Of a DNA stretch of 53,662 nucleotides, positions 1 through 10,982 are shown in pieces. Position numbers and translations under genes: made by a program. The stretch is from Vicinamibacterales bacterium (GTDB taxonomy: Bacteria; Acidobacteriota; Vicinamibacteria; Vicinamibacterales; Fen-181), in NCBI GenBank assembly GCA_036504215.1, contig DASXVO010000055.1, forward strand, positions 1 through 53,662, in the 5' to 3' direction. The notes below the pieces were generated by a model, which made no database searches, was not told where the DNA came from, and saw nothing but the letters and a program-made list of their open reading frames with translations. Each line of letters begins with the position of its first letter. The stretch's first letter is position 1.

Positions 1-1060
1 CACGTGCCAATGCGGCCGCCAGGACCTGGTTCCCGGTACTGCCCTCTTTCATCTCGCCCACCAGGACGTCCTGCAGGCGATTACCGAGCGCGAGCGCGTC
101 GCGCAAACCCGCCGGCGCGTCGGCCTCGTCGGGCTTCAGCACGTACGCCACCTGCTGCACGTCGGCCGTGAGTCCCATGTAGGTCACGCCGATGTCGCAG
201 CGCAGCATGTCGCCGCGCTCGATGACGCGCGGGTTCTTCGCGGCTGATCCCGGCGGCCGGACGATGTAGAACATCGGCTGGAACCAGGTCGAGAGCCGCC
301 ACTCGGCGATTCGTTCGCGCACCCACCAGGCGAGGTCGTCGATGCTGGTCACGCCAGGCTTGATGACGGCGCTCGAGAACGCGTCGGCGACGACCTGATG
401 GGTGATCGCCACGATCTGCGGATAGAAGTCGATCTCCGGCTGGGAACGGCGTTCCATCCAGCCGACCGTCAGGCGGCCGGCGGACACGACGCGACTGGCC
501 AGGTCTGGGCCCAGCGAACGCACGAGCAGGTTCTTGTGCGCGGCCGAGAGCCCGTCGGCAAACGCGAACGTCTCGGACTCGTCCACCGCGATCTTCCTGG
601 GATTCCTGGCCCTGATGATGGCCGCGAGACGCTGCCACGGGTCGAGTTGCTCGGGTTCGAAGGCCGGCTGGTAGTAGTCGGCGAACTCCTTGTGGAGGTC
701 ACCACTGCCGTAGCGGTTCACGATGAGATGCTCGATGCCAGCCGCTCCCCTGTCGAAGAACACCAGCATCGTCAGGCGCCAGGCGAACATCGAGGGCGCG
801 GGAACGAGCGTCCAGTACACCGGGTCTTCGTTGTGCTCGCGGCAGATGACCACCCACATGTCGATCTGCTCGCGGCGCATGATCTTCGGCAGGACGGTCT
901 CGAAGCGGACTTTCAGCCAGCGGTTCTGCAGGAGCGCGCGATCCTTCTGATTCAAAATCGCCGGCGCAGCAGCCGTCGCAATCTGGGCCGGCAGGAGCAC
1001 GGCCAGCAGGAGCAGTGACATCAGAACAACCGTGCAGCGGCCGGCGGACCATCGCGTCAT
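1..1060 (-). CDS. Exported M24-family peptidase (partial, C-terminus off window)
   Basis: Translating the minus strand from the ATG at 1060, which has GGAGG just upstream, gives 353 residues before the window edge. Residues 8-31 form a hydrophobic signal peptide. A creatinase-type N-terminal region (about 40-200) is followed by the start of the pita-bread fold (from about 205). In it, D289 of the DIG triplet and D300 of the ADV triplet sit where M24 enzymes place their first two metal ligands. The remaining His and Glu ligands would lie beyond the edge. The family cleaves Xaa-Pro or similar N-terminal bonds; signal and context suggest periplasmic peptide processing. It is the last seen gene of a minus-strand run of four. 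The exact substrate cannot be told. Confidence 0.85.
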   Translation of the reverse strand, partial: MTRWSAGRCTVVLMSLLLLAVLLPAQIATAAAPAILNQKDRALLQNRWLKVRFETVLPKIMRREQIDMWVVICREHNEDPVYWTLVPAPSMFAWRLTMLVFFDRGAAGIEHLIVNRYGSGDLHKEFADYYQPAFEPEQLDPWQRLAAIIRARNPRKIAVDESETFAFADGLSAAHKNLLVRSLGPDLASRVVSAGRLTVGWMERRSQPEIDFYPQIVAITHQVVADAFSSAVIKPGVTSIDDLAWWVRERIAEWRLSTWFQPMFYIVRPPGSAAKNPRVIERGDMLRCDIGVTYMGLTADVQQVAYVLKPDEADAPAGLRDALALGNRLQDVLVGEMKEGSTGNQVLAAALAR

Positions 1061-1137
1061 GTACCCTCCAATCTCGGCCATGGACTCTACCCGAGGCCGG
1101 TCTGGCGAAACAACCGCGAGATCCGGTCTGGCACCCG

Positions 1138-1644
1138 TCAGCCCTTGCCCGACGCCTGCAACCGTTTCAGCAGCTGGATCTGGCCGGCGTGGTACAAGTC
1201 GTGAGCGGTCACGCCGCGGATGAGAAACGCCGCGGAGTACTTGCTGCGCGGCACGCGCTGGTCGAGCCGTCCCGGGTCGAGCGTCATCACGGCCTGGCGC
1301 AGCCGACGGTGTTCGTCGATGAGCAGGCGCACGTCGCCGCGCCACGAACCGGCCGGATCGGCATCGCCTGCCACCGGGCGCGCGAACCAGTTGCTGCCCT
1401 CGAGCGCGAACGTGCCCCTTGCCTCCCCGGTGAGCTTCCGTCGCACGGCGTACTTCCAGTAGGCCGCGTGCACGGCCAATTCCCAGATATTGTGACGCCC
1501 CGGCGCCGAGCGCCACGACGCCTGCACAGGCTTCACGGCACGGAGGGCGCCGCGCAGGTTGGCGCCGTGCCACGACATCCTGTCGAAGGCTTCATCGAGT
1601 GCGTCCAGCAACTGCGCCAGCCTCGTATCCCCGGTCTTCGCCAT
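1138..1644 (-). CDS. DinB-like four-helix metal-binding protein
   Basis: This 168-residue protein has the layout of the DinB/YfiT superfamily: an N-terminal helix, the H59 region (motif ELAVHAAYWK), then a C-terminal helix with H148 and H152 (motif HDLYHAGQ). That gives the three-histidine metal site. The start has GGAGG seven bases upstream. In this family some members are thiol transferases (bacillithiol or mycothiol S-transferases), but most are unassigned. It lies between the membrane protein and the M24 peptidase in a same-strand run. A second, divergent DinB protein is encoded at 12153-12701. The molecular function is not known. Confidence 0.85.
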   Translation of the reverse strand: MAKTGDTRLAQLLDALDEAFDRMSWHGANLRGALRAVKPVQASWRSAPGRHNIWELAVHAAYWKYAVRRKLTGEARGTFALEGSNWFARPVAGDADPAGSWRGDVRLLIDEHRRLRQAVMTLDPGRLDQRVPRSKYSAAFLIRGVTAHDLYHAGQIQLLKRLQASGKG

Positions 1645-1728
1645 CGTTCAGCCTCCGTCTCGCCTGGAGCGTGCCATCGGTGTTCCGTGTCGCTCCTCCC
1701 CCGCAGGTCGCCTCGTTCGGCCGCCTGT

Positions 1729-2781
1729 CTACGATCCGGCCGTCGCGGTGCCCGGTCCCGACGCCGGTGTCCAGGCCGTCGCGGCCTTGGTCTTGATCTC
1801 TCGGAACTTGTCGCTCACGCCCGAGAGCCGCTCGTCCCACTCGGCGTTGATCGCCTGGTTCTGGATCACCACGTGGAACTTCGTCATCACCATGACGAGG
1901 AAGATCGGCTTGAGAAACGCCTGCCGCACGTTCGACGCGAACAGCGCGGCGATGGCCAGCCCGCCCAGGAAGCCGCCCGGCTTGGCCGACGCCGGGAGCA
2001 ACGCCAGCATCAGGAACGCCGGCAGCAGCATCACGATCCAGACGACCGCGGTGAGCACCTTGTCCAGCACGACGACGTAGATCGCCGTCTTGAGAATCTC
2101 GGTGCTGTTCTGCGCGTAGTAGATGAGGCCGTCCTTCCCGGCGCGCCATGGGTTCTCGTCGCCCCGCGCGAGGTCGTAGGAGAAGATGGTCTCGTCGATG
2201 TACCGGGTCGCGGCCCGCACCACCGCGTTCACGATGCCCATGACCGACTGCAGGCCGGGAATGGGAATGAAGCCGGCGATCCAGTCGAGCGTCCGGTTGA
2301 ACGTCGACACCACGCCGCGAATCAGCAGGCTGATGGCCAGCAGGACGTTGACCTCACCGAATCGCTCGGTGACGATGCGCTTGCCGTAGTCGAACATGCC
2401 GGTGGCGCCGTTGCCGATGCTGCCGTTGGTCATGAGCTCGGTCAGCACGGCGACATGGCCGGCCTGGATCAGGTAGAGCGCGTAGCGCACGACGAACCAC
2501 CACGCGTAGCCGTAGCCGCCGAGGCCGACGATCATCCAGCCAACGCCGACAAACGGGTGGATCCTGGCGCCGAGCAACGCGGCGCCGCCGAAGGTCGCGC
2601 CGAACCACGCTACTGTGACCAGCGTGAAACCGACGAGGATCCCGAAACGGACGAGCGCATACGGCAGCGTCCGGGCGACGAGCGAGACAGCCGTGCCGAA
2701 GCCCGCCTGGGTCACCGCCAGCGGATACGAGTGACGAACCGGGGCGTCGGGGTGGCTGAAGGATGTCGGAGAGGCAGTCAT
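1729..2781 (-). CDS. Multi-pass integral membrane protein of unknown function
   Basis: The 350-residue product has about six to eight hydrophobic segments: roughly 45-70, 75-100, 145-165, 185-205, 235-285 (probably two) and 290-310. A soluble C-terminal tail of about 50 residues follows. I recognise no catalytic motif. The sequence between TM segments includes an acidic stretch (IDETIFSYDLARGDENPW), a pattern seen in uncharacterised bacterial membrane proteins. The ATG lies only four bases past the stop codon of the upstream hydrolase gene, with AAAGGA just before, so the two are very likely translated from one message. Transport or envelope roles are possible, but nothing in the sequence decides. 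Confidence 0.8.
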   Translation of the reverse strand: MTASPTSFSHPDAPVRHSYPLAVTQAGFGTAVSLVARTLPYALVRFGILVGFTLVTVAWFGATFGGAALLGARIHPFVGVGWMIVGLGGYGYAWWFVVRYALYLIQAGHVAVLTELMTNGSIGNGATGMFDYGKRIVTERFGEVNVLLAISLLIRGVVSTFNRTLDWIAGFIPIPGLQSVMGIVNAVVRAATRYIDETIFSYDLARGDENPWRAGKDGLIYYAQNSTEILKTAIYVVVLDKVLTAVVWIVMLLPAFLMLALLPASAKPGGFLGGLAIAALFASNVRQAFLKPIFLVMVMTKFHVVIQNQAINAEWDERLSGVSDKFREIKTKAATAWTPASGPGTATAGS

Positions 2782-2784
2782 CGG

Positions 2785-3744
2785 TCATCGTTCCTTTCTG
2801 TCGAGCCAACCGTGCGCGCGCATCCAGTCGAGGAGGCGGTCGGGCCATTCGGATGTCGGGCCGAGGCCCGCGCGCGTGCCGAACGCGTGCTGGCCCTTTT
2901 CGTAGAGGTGGAGTTCGGCCGGGACGCCTGCGCGCCGCAAGGCCTGGAAGAACAGCAGGCTGTTCTCGAGGGGCACGCTCGTGTCCTCCGCCGTGTGCAC
3001 CATGAAGACCGGGGGCGTGTTCTTCGTCACTCGTGTCTCGACGGAGAGTCGCTCCAGGAGCGCCGGCGACGGCTGTGCCCCCAGGAGATTGCGCCGCGAA
3101 CCTTCGTGGGCGTGCGGCGGCTTCATCGTGATGACGGGATAGAGGAGTGCGACGAAATCCGGGCGCGCGCTCGTGGAGTCGAGGGCTGCCCCGGTGCGAC
3201 CCTCGGGCGCGTCGTAGAGCGTGGCCGCGCTGGCCGCCACGTGCCCGCCCGCAGACGCGCCGAACACGCCAATTCGATCCGGGCTGACGCCGAACTCCGC
3301 CCCGTGCGCACGAACGTATCGCACGGCACGAAGGACGTCCTGTAGCGGCGCTGGATGCCCGTACTCGGCGAGCCGGTACTTGAGGATGAACACCGTCACG
3401 CCCGCGGCCGTCAGCCGACGCGCCACGCCGTCAGCTTCGTTGGCGATGGCGAGCCGCGCGTACCCGCCACCGGGGCAGTTGATCACCGCCGTACCGGTCG
3501 CGATGTCGGGCGGGGCCGGCACGACAGTCAGCGTGGGCTTCTGCACGTTGAAGACACGCCCGTCCTCCACTCGCTCTTCACCGCCGCCCGGCTTCGCTCC
3601 AGGCACGCCTTCGGGCCAGAGTTCGATCACGCGGGCCGTGGTGGCCGTCGCGCGCCGCGATGGGGCCCCCTGGCGCGGCGTGGCGCCCACGTGAACGACC
3701 ACGACCGCAACGAGTCCAACGACTACGGCAGCTGCAACGCTCAT
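2785..3744 (-). CDS. Exported alpha/beta hydrolase (BD-FAE-type esterase)
   Basis: I start this gene at the ATG at 3744 because the resulting 319-residue protein opens with a clean signal peptide (MSVAAAVVVGLVAVVVVHVG); an in-frame extension to 3906 lacks one. The alpha/beta hydrolase triad is visible. The nucleophile S164 lies in GASAGG, the acid is D254 in HTAEDTS, and the base is H286 in KGQHAFG. The oxyanion stretch NCPGGGY at about 89-95 is the HGGGY-like signature of the BD-FAE/acetylxylan-esterase group. Members deacetylate or deesterify polysaccharides or small esters. It is the first gene of a minus-strand run and diverges from the permease gene at 3921. Substrate is inferred only at family level. 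Confidence 0.87.
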   Translation of the reverse strand: MSVAAAVVVGLVAVVVVHVGATPRQGAPSRRATATTARVIELWPEGVPGAKPGGGEERVEDGRVFNVQKPTLTVVPAPPDIATGTAVINCPGGGYARLAIANEADGVARRLTAAGVTVFILKYRLAEYGHPAPLQDVLRAVRYVRAHGAEFGVSPDRIGVFGASAGGHVAASAATLYDAPEGRTGAALDSTSARPDFVALLYPVITMKPPHAHEGSRRNLLGAQPSPALLERLSVETRVTKNTPPVFMVHTAEDTSVPLENSLLFFQALRRAGVPAELHLYEKGQHAFGTRAGLGPTSEWPDRLLDWMRAHGWLDRKER

Positions 3745-3920
3745 CGACCTCAAAGCGAGCTCCCTGCATCCGGGCCAGGAACGACTCCATCGAGTCGGCC
3801 GGATGATATCCCATATTGGGCCGGGACTATTTTCCCGAATCGGCGACGAAACTGTAAGAATAGGTACCTCGAGCTCGACACGGGTCCCGACCCCGTTTCT
3901 CTGCACAGGGGCAAACTACC

Positions 3921-4940
3921 ATGCCTCCTTCAGCGACGACACTCGAAGCGATCGGCTGGCTGGCGCTCACGGGGTTGCTGGCCGTGTTCATCGCGCTCGG
4001 CCTCCTGAAGTTCATCGTCTTCCTGCTGTTCATGCGCCTGGTCATGGACCTGCTCGTGGACAGCCTAGGCAACCGCGTGGGGTTCATGTCCAGGAAGGCC
4101 ATCCTCTACGCCGTCTCGCTGATCGTCGCAGGCGTCATCGCCCTGCTCGCCGCCGTCGTCGTACCGTCCTTCGCGGCGGAGCTTCCCGCGTACACGCTGA
4201 ACCTCGACCGGAACCTGACAGGCAAGGTCACCGAACTGCTCGCCTCGACAGGGGTCTCGGTGGACGTCGAGATGTTGAAGGTCAGGGCGATGGAGTGGGG
4301 TCGCGAGCACGTCGGCGAGTCCATGTCGCTCGCCAGGCGAGCCGGCACCAACGTGGTGCTCCTGATCATGGCCTACATCATCACCGTCGTCGTCAAACAC
4401 GACCGGATCGGCGAGGCGGACGCGCGGGGATCGGGTCGCCCGCCGGACAACCTGTGGGAGTTCCTCGCAGACTTCCTCGGGCAGAAGATCGGCACGTTCT
4501 ACCGGGGCTTTCGCCAGGTGATGGCCGGCCAGGTGGTGATTGCGCTCGTCAACGCCGCCCTGACGGTCGGCCTGCTCGTCGTGCTCGGCATTCCCCACAA
4601 GACCGCGCTGACCGTGCTCGTCTTCGTGTTCGGCCTCTTGCCGATCGTCGGCAACCTCATCTCGAACACCGTGATCTGCGTGAGCGCCCTCTTGTGGACC
4701 GGGCCCGCTCAGGTTCTCGTGGCGCTCGCGTTCCTGGTGGTGATTCACAAGCTCGAGTACGTCCTGAACGGAAAGATCATCGGACACATGGTGAAGCTGC
4801 CGCTCCACCTGACGCTGCTCGGCCTCATCGTGGGCGAACTGCTGTTCCACATCTCCGGCATGATCCTCGCGATTCCGTTGATCCTGTTCGTGCGGGCCGA
4901 GTTGGCTGCGGTCGAGATCGGCGCGCCGCAGTCGTCCTGA
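3921..4940 (+). CDS. AI-2E family permease (TqsA/PerM-like)
   Basis: The 339-residue protein has the family pattern: two N-terminal membrane helices (about 12-40), another at 60-82, a soluble central segment rich in charged residues (about 90-140), then four to five helices from 145 to the end. The C-terminal signatures are present: GLLPIVGNLISN, and HKLEYVLNGKIIGHMVKLPL, which corresponds to the family's conserved (Y/H)xxE...P.I.G..V.L.P stretch. Members have been linked to autoinducer-2 export and Na+/H+ antiport, but substrates are mostly unproven. The gene stands alone, divergent from the hydrolase gene. No strong ribosome binding site is seen before the ATG. Confidence 0.88.
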   Translation: MPPSATTLEAIGWLALTGLLAVFIALGLLKFIVFLLFMRLVMDLLVDSLGNRVGFMSRKAILYAVSLIVAGVIALLAAVVVPSFAAELPAYTLNLDRNLTGKVTELLASTGVSVDVEMLKVRAMEWGREHVGESMSLARRAGTNVVLLIMAYIITVVVKHDRIGEADARGSGRPPDNLWEFLADFLGQKIGTFYRGFRQVMAGQVVIALVNAALTVGLLVVLGIPHKTALTVLVFVFGLLPIVGNLISNTVICVSALLWTGPAQVLVALAFLVVIHKLEYVLNGKIIGHMVKLPLHLTLLGLIVGELLFHISGMILAIPLILFVRAELAAVEIGAPQSS

Positions 4941-5057
4941 TCGCAGGCGCCAGGCCGTGGCGGCACAGGGGAGTCCGCTCGTTCCTGGTGCAGTTGCTCG
5001 AGGATGCGCTCACCCTCCGGCGAGAGACGGTCGAAGCGCTCGTTGCGCCTGTCCTCT

Positions 5058-5537
5058 TCAGGCCGGTCCGCTTTGCCGGCGCGACGCGTCCGTGGCTGAC
5101 TGGGTGGCACCCGCTGGTCCCGGCGGATCCGGCGCCTCGCTGCGAACCTCCCACTCTGTCGCGCCCGCGGTGAGAAGCACCAGGCCGAGGCCCCCAACCG
5201 TCACCACCGCGATCAGGCGCAGGACGAGCACCATCATCCCGAACATCACGTCCTGCTGATCCGAGATCACCGTCACGAGATAGAGCTCGGTGCTGTTGTT
5301 CGGCGTGACCCCCCGCATGTGGAAGGGCGCCCGGGTGAGTCGAGAGGCCATCTGCACGACCGGCTGGTCGAAGGCGGTGAGGTCGGCGCCGCGCTTCGCG
5401 AACCGCGCGCCTGCCCAGACCCCGTACGACAGCGCGAGAGCCGCCAGCACGAGGCCTGCGACGAGATTGCGCCGAGGCCGGCCCGTGAAGACCGAGCGGC
5501 GGAAGCGCACGGAAAGACGTACCGGCTCAGTGGGCAT
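5058..5537 (-). CDS. Small two-helix membrane protein, unknown
   Basis: This 159-residue protein has a basic N-terminus, one hydrophobic helix at about 24-45 and a second at about 100-125. A region of about 55 residues between them probably faces the periplasm. The C-terminal 30 residues are Pro/Ala/Ser-rich and disordered. I do not recognise a family. It is convergent with the permease gene (117 bases between stops) and divergent from the secreted-protein gene at 5746. The reading frame is supported mainly by its hydrophobic pattern and by the lack of a better frame on either strand here. Confidence 0.6.
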   Translation of the reverse strand: MPTEPVRLSVRFRRSVFTGRPRRNLVAGLVLAALALSYGVWAGARFAKRGADLTAFDQPVVQMASRLTRAPFHMRGVTPNNSTELYLVTVISDQQDVMFGMMVLVLRLIAVVTVGGLGLVLLTAGATEWEVRSEAPDPPGPAGATQSATDASRRQSGPA

Positions 5538-5745
5538 CCTGACATTCTACTGCCGCATCGCGCGCCGCCCGCTCAGCCAGCGCCGGCACGCGCGTGCCTT
5601 CCTGGAGCGGATCTGGTGGAGGCAATCGGCCCGAGCGGGGGTATAGTCGATGTCCGGATGGAGGCATCGTGCCCTCCTACGCCTGCCATGCCGCGATATT
5701 CGACGAGCGCGTCCCGGGGAAGACGATGGGACGGGAGCAGATGTC

Positions 5746-7035
5746 ATGACAAGACCACGACTGCTGGTGATCCTTCTCTCGCTCGCGGTGATGCCGACTG
5801 CCGCGCGCGGCCAGGCCCCGTCTCCAATCCTCGAGAGCCACGAGGGCGACGACTACACGCGCTACGAACTGCTGACGCCGGGGTCGGGGCAATTCCGGAT
5901 CGTCTATGAAGTCACGGCCACGTCGCCAGGCGCCAGGTTCTATTTCAACATCATCCGGAAAGGGAGCGAGGCCAGCGACGAAGCGGTTATCGATCAGATG
6001 ACCGGCCAACCACTGCCGTTCACGATGGTGAACGGAACCGCCGCGCGCGCGGCCGGCCTGGCGCACGCCGATCCCGACGCTCAGTACATCCAGGTGACGC
6101 TCTTGCGGGCCGTGCCGACGGGCGGCGAGATTCGACTGCGGATCCTCAAGACCTACAAGGATCCGAAGTCGTACTACCAGGAGGCCGGCGGGATCGTGTT
6201 CGCCCGCGGCCTGGGCATCCGCCGAAACTCGGTCGTGATGCCGGCCGGCTACGAGATCGTGTCGTGCAACGTGCCGTCTCAGGTCGTTCGGACTGCGGAT
6301 GGGCGGCTCACGATCAGCTTCTTCCACACGGGCGCCGGCGAGGCGCCGCTCGTGGTCAAGGCCCGGCCGCTGCAGAAGACGGTCGCAACCCCTGCTTCGA
6401 TGACGAATCCAGCCACGGCGGCCCCCACGGCGAGAGCGACCGTCACGGCCCCGGCCGCCCCGCCGTCGATCGCGGAACGCCTGAGTGAGCGCGCGCACCA
6501 GGACCGCGAGATCGTGTATTTCCTGCAGCAGCCGGAATCCCACTCCTTCTCGCTCTACCACGACTACACGGAATCGCAGCCGGGGATCGACAAGTACCTG
6601 AACGTCGTCCGCGCTGGCAGCCGCGCGTCGAATCCCTCGGCGAGGCTGCTCGACACCGGTGAAGCGTTGAAGGTGGAGACTCTGAAGGGCGATCAGATCA
6701 CCGCCGCCCGGCTCGACATCGGCGAACCGGTGACGCCGGCCACGGAAGTCGTGGTCATCCGCTTCCCCGCCGTGCAGAAGGGACAGTCGGTCCGACTTCG
6801 CATCCTCGAGACCTATACGGATGGAGGCCGCTACTACCTGGATGGCGACGAACTCGTGTGGGACCGGAGTCTGGGCCGACCGCGAAACGCGGTGGTCCTC
6901 CCAGCGGGCTGGTATCTCTCGGCAAGCTCGATCCCGGCCGTGGTGAGGATGACCGAGGACGGCCGCGTCCGGCTGGACTACGACAACCCCCGGCCAGATG
7001 AGGTCGACGTCTTGCTGAAGGCCGCGCGGCGGTGA
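5746..7035 (+). CDS. Secreted protein with two copies of one domain, unknown
   Basis: I use the ATG at 5746 (GGGAG eight bases upstream). It gives a 429-residue protein with a signal peptide (about 1-22, ending TAARG) instead of a 32-residue basic extension. The mature protein is an internal duplication of about 170 residues per copy. RLRILKTYKDPKSYY followed by RGLGIRRNSVVMPAGYE in copy one matches RLRILETYTDGGRYY and RSLGRPRNAVVLPAGWY in copy two. A Pro/Ala/Thr-rich linker (about 220-250) joins them. Each copy looks beta-rich and soluble. I do not recognise an enzyme motif. A periplasmic binding or scaffold role is a guess. Confidence 0.8.
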   Translation: MTRPRLLVILLSLAVMPTAARGQAPSPILESHEGDDYTRYELLTPGSGQFRIVYEVTATSPGARFYFNIIRKGSEASDEAVIDQMTGQPLPFTMVNGTAARAAGLAHADPDAQYIQVTLLRAVPTGGEIRLRILKTYKDPKSYYQEAGGIVFARGLGIRRNSVVMPAGYEIVSCNVPSQVVRTADGRLTISFFHTGAGEAPLVVKARPLQKTVATPASMTNPATAAPTARATVTAPAAPPSIAERLSERAHQDREIVYFLQQPESHSFSLYHDYTESQPGIDKYLNVVRAGSRASNPSARLLDTGEALKVETLKGDQITAARLDIGEPVTPATEVVVIRFPAVQKGQSVRLRILETYTDGGRYYLDGDELVWDRSLGRPRNAVVLPAGWYLSASSIPAVVRMTEDGRVRLDYDNPRPDEVDVLLKAARR

Positions 7036-7099
7036 TGGATCTGCCTTCTTCAAGTCTGCCGCCCCTCACGCCGATTACACGAAAGCCCCGAGGTGTGAT

Positions 7100-8407
7100 G
7101 TGACGATGATGAAGGTGCTGCTGGTTGATGACAGTCTGACGATTCGGTCCCTGCTGCAGCGGACGCTCCACGGCTTGTTCCCCGTGGAGACCGCCCACGC
7201 CGCCAACGGGGTGGAGGCGTTGGCGCAGATCAACCACCACCGCTTCGACCTCGTGATTCTCGACGTCAACATGCCCGTGATGGACGGCGTCGAGACGCTC
7301 GAGGCGATCCGCACGTCACCAGACCACGCCGCGCTGCCTGTCGTCGTCCTCACCAGCGAGCGGAACGAGGCCGTTGTCCGGCGCCTGGTGGAACTGGGCG
7401 TCAGCGATTTTCTCTCGAAGCCGCTCCGGACCGAGGTCCTCGGAGAACGACTGCTCAAGCTCCGGAACCAGTGGCTGGATCGCGCAAAGGCCGCGCTCCC
7501 CATCTCGCACCAGGCGGGCGAACGCCTCAGGATCATGGTCGTCGAGCAGGATCCGGACCGGCGTCACTTCTTCACGACCGTTCTCCACTCGCACTTCGAT
7601 GTCGTCGAGGCCGATTCCGGGGCCGCCGCCCTTCAAATCTGCCTCGCACCGAACCAGCAAAAGCTCGACCTCGTGCTGGTTGGCGATCAGATTGGGCTGC
7701 CCCCGGTCGAGATGTTCGTGCCGAAACTGCGGACGCTGGCGCCCGCGTCGAGCGCCCGCATGGTCGGGTGCCGATCGAGTCGTCAGGCCAGCGACATGCG
7801 CATCGAGCACCTGTTCGACGGCATGGTGCAGCGAAGCCTCGTGCCGGAGGTCTTCCTCGCGGAGTTGCAGCGGATCTTCTCCGGCGCCGGCCGTCCGCTC
7901 GGCAAGCTGCTGGCGCTCCGCCCGAGCCTGCGCAAAGACATCGTCTCCGCGACTGAGCAGGTATTCGGGATCATGCTGTCGGTGCCGGTCGAGTTGAGCG
8001 ACAGCGGATCCGCGGCGGCCACCAGCCAGCCGCTCGATGGCGCCCACGCCACCATCGGCCTCGAGACCGACGGCGAGCTCACGCTGGACCTCCGGTTCGA
8101 CGCGAGCCACCAGACCGGCCGGGAGATCGCGGCCCGCATGATCGGTGTGGATGCGAGCGAAGTGCAGGACGCCGACGTGCTGGCATCGGCGGCCGAGCTC
8201 GTCAACATCGTCATGGGTCGACTGCGAAACCGGCTGGTGGAGACGGACGTGCACGCGCAGATCCAAATCCCGAAGACCTGGTTCGGCGACGACGGCTCGG
8301 CACCTGTCGCGGATGACCCGGACGGGATCGTTCTCCACTTCGGTTCCCCCGCCGCCAATCTCTCGTTCCAGCTCACGCTGTCGGCAGGACCCAAGAGCAG
8401 CGGATAG
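7100..8407 (+). CDS. Response regulator fused to a degenerate receiver and a CheX-like phosphatase domain
   Basis: Residues 5-120 are a canonical receiver: acidic pocket VDD at 9-11, phosphoacceptor D55 in LDVNMP, T85, and K107 in SKP. Residues 142-260 resemble a second receiver, but the phosphoacceptor position is Gly (LVLVG), so it is probably a pseudo-receiver. Residues about 285-430 look like CheX/CheC: S363, E366 and N369 (SAAELVN), then P391, fit the SxxExxN...P signature of CheY phosphatases. The protein may therefore both accept phosphate and remove it, from itself or a partner. GTG at 7100 has GAGG six bases upstream; ATG at 7106 or 7109 is possible. It converges on the hybrid kinase gene at 8443. 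Confidence 0.85.
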   Translation: MTMMKVLLVDDSLTIRSLLQRTLHGLFPVETAHAANGVEALAQINHHRFDLVILDVNMPVMDGVETLEAIRTSPDHAALPVVVLTSERNEAVVRRLVELGVSDFLSKPLRTEVLGERLLKLRNQWLDRAKAALPISHQAGERLRIMVVEQDPDRRHFFTTVLHSHFDVVEADSGAAALQICLAPNQQKLDLVLVGDQIGLPPVEMFVPKLRTLAPASSARMVGCRSSRQASDMRIEHLFDGMVQRSLVPEVFLAELQRIFSGAGRPLGKLLALRPSLRKDIVSATEQVFGIMLSVPVELSDSGSAAATSQPLDGAHATIGLETDGELTLDLRFDASHQTGREIAARMIGVDASEVQDADVLASAAELVNIVMGRLRNRLVETDVHAQIQIPKTWFGDDGSAPVADDPDGIVLHFGSPAANLSFQLTLSAGPKSSG

Positions 8408-8423
8408 CGGGACAGCGGGACGC

Positions 8424-8442
8424 AGACGTCTCGAACGGCCGC

Positions 8443-8453
<11 letters not shown>
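8424..8453. terminator. Inverted repeat between convergent signalling genes
   Basis: Two copies of the 8-nt palindrome AGACGTCT lie at 8424-8431 and 8446-8453 around a centre containing CGGCCG. An RNA from either strand could pair the copies. The second copy overlaps the last codons of the kinase gene. There is no T-run, so termination is unproven. The right half is shared with the intergenic inverted repeat at 40625-40680. Confidence 0.4.
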
Positions 8454-10836
<2,383 letters not shown>

Positions 10837-10982
10837 CAGAAAGGTAATCGGCACGGCGGGCCCGAAGCTCATCATCTTCAGGTCCCGGTATGCCGAGAAG
10901 GAACGGAACGTGACTGGCCGGTGGAGGGGGCTGGCGGCTGGCGGCCTGCTGCGAATAGGATCTGTCATTGGAGGTTCCAATC

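Noticed and set aside
1015-3345. A 776-codon plus-strand open frame
   Set aside because: It is antisense to the DinB, membrane and hydrolase genes. Its translation is Arg/His/Asp-rich without domains, a common effect of high GC on the reverse strand.
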